Shown piece by piece: positions 58,993 through 64,000 of a stretch of 64,000 nucleotides of DNA. The stretch's first letter is position 1, and each line of letters begins with the position of its first letter. The stretch comes from Phytomonospora endophytica (GTDB lineage Bacteria > Actinomycetota > Actinomycetes > Mycobacteriales > Micromonosporaceae). The notes beneath the pieces are model-generated. The model had not been told where the DNA came from. It worked only from the letters and a program-made list of their open reading frames with translations, and made no database searches. The position numbers and the translations under genes are program-made. The DNA is taken from contig NZ_JACHGT010000026.1 of the NCBI RefSeq assembly GCF_014202425.1, forward strand, positions 25,350 to 89,349, read 5' to 3'.

Positions 58993-59274
58993 GGAGAGCA
59001 ATCGAGTGAGGGCGGTCACGTCATCGCGAGATTCGCTCAAAACAGACCGGGGCGGGCCTAAAGGTTGGTCGCCTGTCCCGCCCCGGTCCCCACAACCGAA
59101 GAAGGGAGATGCCTTTCGACATTCACTTCCCGATCACCCTCATCTTTTCATGAGCGGTGATCCCCAGTCACCCGCCTTATCGGCGGGCCGGGACCGGGCG
59201 GCACCGCATCGACGCGTGTACAACATCCGTCCGGTCCCCCTTGCCCAAAAACTCCGCACGCCTTTGGGGGATCC

Positions 59275-59451
59275 GTGCCGCCTGAAACCCTGCACCCGAA
59301 ACCTGACCTCAACCGCGAGTGGCGCCTCTGGTGGCGCCTCATCCTCGTCCACCACCAACCCGCGTCCGCCTCACCCCGCGTCTGCACCTGCGGCAACCCC
59401 GTCGCCGCCTGCATCTTCCGCGTCAAAGCCGCCGAATACGGCCTCACCTGA
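59275..59451 (+). CDS. Small protein with CxC motif, 58 aa
   Basis: GTG start preceded by GGGGG. The product has a Trp/Arg-rich helix (DLNREWRLWWRLILVHHQPA) followed by SPRVCTCGNPVAACIFRVKA; the Cys pattern C-x-C-x6-C suggests metal binding. Small proteins of this sort are often found near XRE/DUF397 loci in actinomycetes. No other frame here looks better. A hairpin follows 33 bases after the stop. Confidence 0.55.
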   Translation: MPPETLHPKPDLNREWRLWWRLILVHHQPASASPRVCTCGNPVAACIFRVKAAEYGLT

Positions 59452-59483
59452 ACCCGGAACACACCCAGGCCCCATAGCGAAAC

Positions 59484-59524
59484 GAGCCACCCCGACAAAA
59501 GCCTGGCAGCTCCCGGGGTGGCTC
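59484..59524 (+). terminator. Hairpin between two small genes
   Basis: Perfect 11-bp stem (59484-59494 with 59514-59524) and a 19-base loop. No T-run. It may end the 58-residue protein transcript or regulate the next gene, whose ATG lies 24 bases downstream. Confidence 0.5.
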
Positions 59525-59547
59525 TCCAACAGAAAGGACAAGCCTCA

Positions 59548-59850
59548 ATGTCGCTCCACAACCTAGCCGAACTTCCCCCGCACATCACCGCACTCGGCGG
59601 CGCGTCCTCGACTCTCTTCCTCACCACCGGTCTGGCGCTCCTCGGGCGCTGGGCCCGTCACCATCACTGCACCACCCCCCAGCTCCTCGCATCCCTCGCC
59701 CGCCGGACCGCCGCGACACCCCGATCCGTTCTCTCTCTTGTGTTCCCCCATGCCTTCCGGCGGCTCCGGGGCCGGCACCGCATGTGGGACCTCCACGAAG
59801 TCCAAGCCCTCATCCGCGCCGACCACCGCACACTCACTCGGCGCAGCTGA
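59548..59850 (+). CDS. Small hypothetical protein, 100 aa
   Basis: ATG 59548 after AGAAAGGAC. One hydrophobic stretch (ALGGASSTLFLTTGLALLG) followed by a basic, His-rich part (RWARHHHCTTPQLLASLARR, FPHAFRRLRGRHRMWDLHEV). Could be a single-pass membrane protein with a basic cytoplasmic side. Family not recognised. The stop lies in the first unit of a 17-bp repeat. Confidence 0.55.
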   Translation: MSLHNLAELPPHITALGGASSTLFLTTGLALLGRWARHHHCTTPQLLASLARRTAATPRSVLSLVFPHAFRRLRGRHRMWDLHEVQALIRADHRTLTRRS

Positions 59851-59891
59851 AGATCAGGCGCAGCTTAAGAACAGGCGCAGCTTAAGAACAG
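59841..59891 (+). repeat. 17-bp tandem repeat, three copies
   Basis: GCGCAGCTTAAGAACAG at 59858-59874 and 59875-59891, and a two-mismatch copy at 59841-59857 that contains the stop codon of the gene before it. A fourth partial unit (GCGCA) follows. Such repeats arise by slippage; AT-rich for this genome. Confidence 0.92.
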
Positions 59892-59901
59892 GCGCATTCC
59901 G

Positions 59902-61596
59902 CTAGCCCTCGGCCGGCTCCAACGGCGTCGCCACCCGCCGCATCGTCCGTCGCAGATCCGCGCGACCCGCGACGACCAGCAAGCCCTCGCCCGCCCTCAA
60001 CACGCGCGCGGCCGGCGGTGAGAACGCCAACCCGCGCTCGTCGCGCACCGCCAGCACCCACACCCCGGTCCGCACCACACCCTCCCGGATCGCGGCGACC
60101 GGAGCACCGTCCAGATCGGACCCCCGCCCCACCTCGACCTCGGCGATCACCAGCACCGCCCGGTCGACGGTGATGGTCCCCAGCACGTCCTGATCGGTCA
60201 TCGCCGCCGCGAAGGCCGGGGCGGCCACAGTGGACACCGACAGCGTCTTCGTCCCGTCGGTGCGCTCGTCGATCCGCTTCGCCAGATCCCCGTCACCGAC
60301 ACGCAGGACGACCCGCAGCGAAGAACGGATCTCCAGCGCGTTCCACGAGGCCTCAAGATTGGCGACATCGCTGCTCGTCACCGCCACCAGCGAACGGCAG
60401 GTCCGGACCTGCGCCGCCTGCAGGGTCTCGGCACGGCTGGCGTCGCCGTGGATGACCGGAACCCCGAGCCTGCGCGCACTCTCCATCCCCGGTGAGAGCT
60501 CGTTCTCCTCGATCGCCACCACCGGCACACCCAGATTCGACAACTGCGTGATGACCCGGACCCCGATGTTCCCCAGGCCGATCACCACGACATGGTCGCT
60601 GATCGGCCGCCGCAGCTGCCCCGTCGCGGCCGCCAGCCTCCTGCCCACCACCGTCTCCACAATGGACGCCGTCAGCACCGGAACCAGTGCCACGCCGGCG
60701 AAGGCGACCATCATGTGCGTGACCTGCTCGATCCCGGCGGCCTTCAGGTCCGGGTCGATGCCGCCGGCCGTCGTCAAAATGATGATGTAGGCCGACTGGA
60801 GCCAGCTGATCGGCGGCGCGTGGTTCTCGGCGATCAGGAAGGTGCCGAGGACCACGAACAGCAACAGACCCAGCGTCGCGATCCGCAGCTTGCGGTCGAC
60901 GGTCTCGCGCAGCACGTCCCAGACCTTCGTGGCCGCGCTGCGCAGGCGATGCCGGACCAGGGACTTCGCCGGCGAAGGCGGCTCGTCCGCGAGCGCCAGG
61001 ACCAGCTCGGCCTCCGGATGTGTCGCCGGGACGAGCTTCTTGCCGTCGTCGGTGCTGCGGATGCCGCAGACGGTCCTGGCGTCGGGAATGTTCGAAGCGC
61101 GGGACAGGTAGAGGTTCTGTCCGCCGCCGAGCTCGACGTGCGCGTCGGGGATCTCGCCCAGCGCGGTGGACACAAAGGATGGTGCCGCCATGTCGGCGTC
61201 GGAGATGACCGTGCAGTTGTCGACCAGTTCCCGCACCCGCGCGCCGATCGACGTGTTGAACAGTCGCAGCACCACCGGAATGCGCGCGTTCGCCGCGCGG
61301 GCCCGCAAGGCCGCGTGCACATTGTCTACGTCGTCCTGGCGCATGAACGCGATCGCCTTCGCGTTCTCGATCCCCGCGCTGCGCAGAGCGTCCTCGTCGA
61401 GACGCTCCGACTCGATCACGATCACCTTCGAGATCCGCGCGATCTGCGGCCCGTGCGCGTGCTTCTTCGACCGCAGCAGGACCGTGACCTGCTCGTCGCG
61501 CTCGCACAGTTCCTCGACCAGCCGGAAAGCCAAGGCGTCGTCCCCGCACACCACGAGATGAGACTTGCGCCGCCGCGCGGCGAGGGGGGCCAGCAT
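59902..61596 (-). CDS. TrkA-N domain ion-channel-like membrane protein (CASTOR/POLLUX-like)
   Basis: 564 residues. Residues about 8-130: first nucleotide-binding RCK/TrkA-N domain (SHLVVCGDDALAFRLVEELC). Residues about 215-330: membrane part with LRIATLGLLLFVVLGTFLIA, a pore-loop-like SAYIIILTTAGGIDPDL and VALVPVLTASIVETVV. Residues about 345-470: second TrkA-N domain (HVVVIGLGNIGVRVITQLSN, then IHGDASRAETLQAAQVRTCR). Residues about 480-564: TrkA-C-like end. The layout fits potassium-type or CASTOR/POLLUX-like channels gated by cytoplasmic ligands; the pore lacks a plain TVGYG filter. ATG 61596 chosen because the fold begins there; ribosome site weak. Confidence 0.82.
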   Translation of the reverse strand: MLAPLAARRRKSHLVVCGDDALAFRLVEELCERDEQVTVLLRSKKHAHGPQIARISKVIVIESERLDEDALRSAGIENAKAIAFMRQDDVDNVHAALRARAANARIPVVLRLFNTSIGARVRELVDNCTVISDADMAAPSFVSTALGEIPDAHVELGGGQNLYLSRASNIPDARTVCGIRSTDDGKKLVPATHPEAELVLALADEPPSPAKSLVRHRLRSAATKVWDVLRETVDRKLRIATLGLLLFVVLGTFLIAENHAPPISWLQSAYIIILTTAGGIDPDLKAAGIEQVTHMMVAFAGVALVPVLTASIVETVVGRRLAAATGQLRRPISDHVVVIGLGNIGVRVITQLSNLGVPVVAIEENELSPGMESARRLGVPVIHGDASRAETLQAAQVRTCRSLVAVTSSDVANLEASWNALEIRSSLRVVLRVGDGDLAKRIDERTDGTKTLSVSTVAAPAFAAAMTDQDVLGTITVDRAVLVIAEVEVGRGSDLDGAPVAAIREGVVRTGVWVLAVRDERGLAFSPPAARVLRAGEGLLVVAGRADLRRTMRRVATPLEPAEG

Positions 61597-62110
61597 GCCC
61601 TGAAGGCTAACCAGCCGACGCCATAACGCGATCTTGTCCGCGTCGGAGATATCGACCCGCCGGTAATTCCTCCAGCACAGGCAGTGCCTAAGCAGGAGGT
61701 CGCTCGTTGTATCGACTGAGGCACAGCCAGTGTCTGACGGCCTTGTTCGCCTGGGACCGCTGGTCGCAGATCCACGGCGACGGCCGACACGCGCACGGCG
61801 CTTCCAGCGCCGCGCGCCTCGCGAGACGCAAGCGCGCGCACCGGTGTCAAGGCCGGCCTGGCGACTGCCGGCCCGCAGTGCGCGCCCGTGACCTCGCGTG
61901 TCCCCGGTTGGCGAAACCGGAGTCGGCCACATGGATCCGCGAATTTTCAGCACCCAACCGTCCGCCCGGGCATCCGGCCCGGACGGCACCGCGACGCCGC
62001 GACCCGCGCAACCGCGCGGAGAACGACGCCACGGCGGCGACAGGCCGCAGCAGTCGCCTGCGGGATGAGCAGGCGACCCATCGGCAGTGACGAATGTTGA
62101 AAGGTATGCA
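61597..62110. other. 514-bp divergent intergenic region
   Basis: Between the channel-like gene and the secreted repeat-protein gene. It must hold both promoters. Translations in all frames are Arg/Ala/Pro-rich without domain content, so I call no gene. A GAAAGG ribosome site ends it at 62099-62104. Confidence 0.5.
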
Positions 62111-63175
62111 ATGAACAAGTGGCTTACACGCACTGTGGGCACCATGGGAGTCGCCGGCGGGGTCGTCCTGCTCGCGGCAGGGGTCGCGCAGGCCGCCGAC
62201 GGAACCACCGTCGGTAAGGCCGGAGCGCCCACCGCTGGTGTCGCTGGGCTCGGCCAGATGCTCAACCCCACCGACCTCGTCGGAGGGGCCACCGGCGCCC
62301 TCGCCAGCGACAGCCCGCTCGGGCTGCCGTCCCCGACCGGAGCCCTCGGCTCGCTGCCTGGCGGCGGCCTGCTCGGCGCCGACAAGGGACACGGCAAGGG
62401 CGTCAAGGAAGCCGGTCCGGCCGACGCGTTCGGCAAGATGGCCGGTGGTCTGACCCACGGCGTCCAGAAGGGCGTCAGCAAGGGGCTGCCCGTCAACGGC
62501 GGCCTGCCCTCGGTCGGGAACATGCCGCTCGGCATGATCCCCTCGGCCGACGGGCTGAACAGCCTGGACTCGCAGAGCGTCGTCGCCGACCTCATGTCGG
62601 TCCAGTCCGTTCTCGACCAGCAGCCGACCGAAGGGCTCCCCCTTCCGGTCGGTGGCCTGGACACCACGGCCGGCAACGTCCTCAGTGGGGCGACGGGCGC
62701 GATCCCGTCACAGGACCTCACCGGCGGACTGCCGACCGCGGGCATCACCAACGGCCTGCCCCTCGTGGGCGGCCTGACCGGCGGTCAGCCCGCCGCGGCT
62801 CCGCAGGCCCCCAAGCCCGCGAAGCCCGCCAAGGCGACCGAGAAGAAGGTCAAGCCCGCCGACCAGCCCATGCCGCTCCCGCAGCCCCAGGCGGACCCGA
62901 TCTCGGGTCTCGTCGGCGGACTGCCGGTCGCGGGTGGCCTGGCGGGCGGCCCGCTCTCGACGGTCACCGGCACCACCGGTGGACTCCCCGTCGTCGGCGG
63001 CCTGACCAAGGGCGGCCTGCCGGGCCTCCCCGGTGCCGCGCCGGTCGGCGTGCCCACCGAGGGCAAGGTCGGCATGCCGGTCGCGACCGACCTGCTCGGC
63101 GGCCTGCCGCTGGTGGGCGACCTGACCGGCGGCATGCCGGGCAAGGCGCTGACCGGGGACATCGCCGGGCGGTAA
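62111..63175 (+). CDS. Secreted Gly/Pro/Leu-rich repeat protein, 354 aa
   Basis: Signal peptide MNKWLTRTVGTMGVAGG then VVLLAAGVAQA with cleavage after AQA (about residue 28). The mature part has no Cys and repeats a short motif: GLPLPVGGLD, GLPLVGGLTGG, GLPVAGGLAGG, GLPVVGGLTKG, GLPLVGDLTGG. A Lys/Pro-rich hinge (APKPAKPAKATEKKVKP) splits two repeat regions. It may be a structural or surface protein. ATG at 62111 (GAAAGG upstream) is preferred over an earlier in-frame start. A strong terminator follows. Confidence 0.8.
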   Translation: MNKWLTRTVGTMGVAGGVVLLAAGVAQAADGTTVGKAGAPTAGVAGLGQMLNPTDLVGGATGALASDSPLGLPSPTGALGSLPGGGLLGADKGHGKGVKEAGPADAFGKMAGGLTHGVQKGVSKGLPVNGGLPSVGNMPLGMIPSADGLNSLDSQSVVADLMSVQSVLDQQPTEGLPLPVGGLDTTAGNVLSGATGAIPSQDLTGGLPTAGITNGLPLVGGLTGGQPAAAPQAPKPAKPAKATEKKVKPADQPMPLPQPQADPISGLVGGLPVAGGLAGGPLSTVTGTTGGLPVVGGLTKGGLPGLPGAAPVGVPTEGKVGMPVATDLLGGLPLVGDLTGGMPGKALTGDIAGR

Positions 63176-63213
63176 ACAGTAGGTAGGTACGCGAGGGCCG
63201 GAAGGTCCTCGTG

Positions 63214-63242
63214 GGGAGCCGCGGCGACTGGCCGCGGCTCCC
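63214..63242 (+). terminator. Terminator of the secreted repeat protein gene
   Basis: Perfect 12-bp stem (63214-63225 with 63231-63242), five-base loop, then TTGCTTGTT. Confidence 0.9.
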
Positions 63243-63701
63243 TTGCTTGTTGGCGCTGGGGCGTGGGTGTGCGTCGCTCGCGATGTGGCTCAGTCGCTGG
63301 GCGGCCTCGGCTCGCTTGCCGCTTGCCGCTGGGCGCGGTGGTGGGCTCTGCGGGCCACCACGCCATGCGTGGCGGGGTTCGTTCGTGTGGGGGTGGGGGC
63401 TCGGCGCGGCTGGCCGCCTTGCTCGCGTGCCAGCTACGTCCGCCGCCTGGGCCTCGTGGGGGGTGCGGCCGCGGGCCACGGTTCGCGGGCGCGGGGGTGG
63501 GGCTCCCGGTCATGTACCTCGATCGCTCGGCGCCTGCCTGTCTGGCCCGGCCTCACAACTTTCGGTACCACCGGTAGACCTCATGAGGCAACACGTGTGC
63601 CGGTCGGGTACAGGTCCGAGCCGGCGGGTGTGCGTCGCGGGCAGGGTTGCGGGTTCACCCGCTGCGGCGAGGTGTCCGCGTCCTTGAGATCGGGTGCGTT
63701 G
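63243..63701. other. Gene-free stretch near the window end
   Basis: About 460 bases. Open frames exist on both strands but their products are low-complexity Arg/Gly/Ala/Trp-rich, with no ribosome site or domain. I see nothing else certain. Confidence 0.45.
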
Positions 63702-63743
63702 CCGGGGCTCTGCCCCGGACCCCGCAAGGGGCTTCGCCCCCTT
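63702..63743. repeat. Pair of GC-rich stem-loops
   Basis: CCGGGGC-TCT-GCCCCGG (63702-63718) and AAGGGGC-TTC-GCCCCCTT (63726-63743). The run GGGGCTCTGCCCCGGACCCC is of a kind commonly dispersed in intergenic regions of GC-rich genomes. Confidence 0.6.
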
Positions 63744-63816
63744 GACCCCCGGCCTCGCTCGGGAGACTGGGGGTGCCCTAGCGGTCTCCGGTCGGGTGGC
63801 CGGGGCGCGGGGCTGA

Positions 63817-63961
63817 GGTTGTTTGGCACAACCTGTCTCCGTCTTTTTCGGCCGGTCAAGGGGACACGAAGAACCTGGGACAGTCAAGGGAAAGAGCGCC
63901 CTTGACAGCCCCAGAACCTTCGTGTTGCACCAATCCCTGGCCGAAGCGACGGAGACACAGG
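63817..63961. other. Long nested inverted repeat (structured RNA or MITE-like element)
   Basis: Paired arms, outside to inside: 63832-63843 with 63948-63961 (two-base bulge), 63849-63853 with 63939-63943, 63864-63871 with 63918-63925, 63875-63879 with 63910-63914, and 63883-63890 with 63899-63906 around an eight-base loop. A separate hairpin GGTTGT/ACAACC stands at 63817-63833. No coding sequence overlaps it credibly. Confidence 0.7.
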
Positions 63962-64000
63962 TAAGTAGTGGTGGGGGGTGTGTCGCGCTGCGCGCGACCT

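Noticed and set aside
59841..59891. Possible attachment site or CRISPR (17-bp x3)
   Set aside because: Simple head-to-tail repeat without spacers, integrase or tRNA; slippage is enough to explain it.
61597..62751. N-terminal extension of the channel-like gene to 62751
   Set aside because: The added part is antisense to the secreted repeat-protein gene and has no domain; the first TrkA-N fold begins at the ATG at 61596.
63211..63905. Several open frames of 100-220 codons near the right end
   Set aside because: Low-complexity Arg/Gly/Trp-rich products covering hairpins and repeats; no homology recognised.

Overview
The window is chromosomal DNA of a high-GC actinomycete. Evidence: nearly all third codon positions are G or C, GTG starts are common, stop/start overlaps (ATGA, GTGA) are frequent, and there are actinobacterial marker genes (Lsr2, ClpC, a WXG100 type VII substrate pair, an XRE/DUF5753 plus DUF397 pair, a DUF2510-RDD membrane protein). 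I cannot fix the genus from sequence alone. No rRNA, tRNA, CRISPR array, transposase or phage gene was seen.

Left part (1-24.4 kb): the 5' part of murQ; an unrecognised cytoplasmic protein; a divergent cupin/GlxA-type AraC regulator pair; a multi-spanning membrane subtilisin facing a protein that resembles effectors of contractile injection systems; a histidine-degradation operon (hutU, an M55 D-aminopeptidase, hutI); a solitary divergent nuoD coupled to a MidA/NDUFAF7-type arginine methyltransferase and a TetR regulator; four tandem paralogous membrane proteins (a fifth copy lies at 23.4-24.4 kb) sharing one leader motif; a SIMPL-domain protein; a membrane protein with a NarL-type two-component system; and a SUKH-like protein.

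Middle (24.5-36.8 kb): one long coupled operon for pantothenate, NAD and CoA (DUF2520 protein, panC, panD, an S10 carboxypeptidase, nadB, nadC, coaX). PanD and NadB both consume L-aspartate. It meets, tail to tail, a type VII secretion substrate pair whose second member carries a lysozyme-like domain. Next come an unlisted 55-residue cysteine-rich peptide gene, a methyltransferase, lysS and lsr2.

36.8-39.3 kb is about 2.4 kb without a credible gene: C-rich on the + strand, built from degenerate tandem repeats and G-quadruplex-prone tracts, just upstream of clpC. After clpC lies a trypsin-STAND-TPR protein of the conflict-system type, a cupin, a probable lipoprotein, mutY (with its 3' end duplicated), a hisC-like aminotransferase and an RDD protein.

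49.9-56.7 kb: an MDR oxidoreductase, an Lrp regulator and hpd (4-hydroxyphenylpyruvate dioxygenase). The 3' end of hpd plus its terminator is repeated about 3.8 kb downstream as a nearly identical but broken copy. Between the copies sits a three-gene cassette: an unknown helical protein, a small P-loop NTPase, and a class I aminoacyl-tRNA-synthetase-like domain fused to an ASCH RNA-binding domain. This is the strongest candidate for an undescribed mobile system in the window.

Right end (56.8-64 kb): a secreted protein, the DUF397/XRE pair, two small proteins, a TrkA-domain ion-channel-like protein, a secreted Gly/Pro-Leu repeat protein, and a gene-free end with GC-rich stem-loops and a 130-nt nested inverted repeat.
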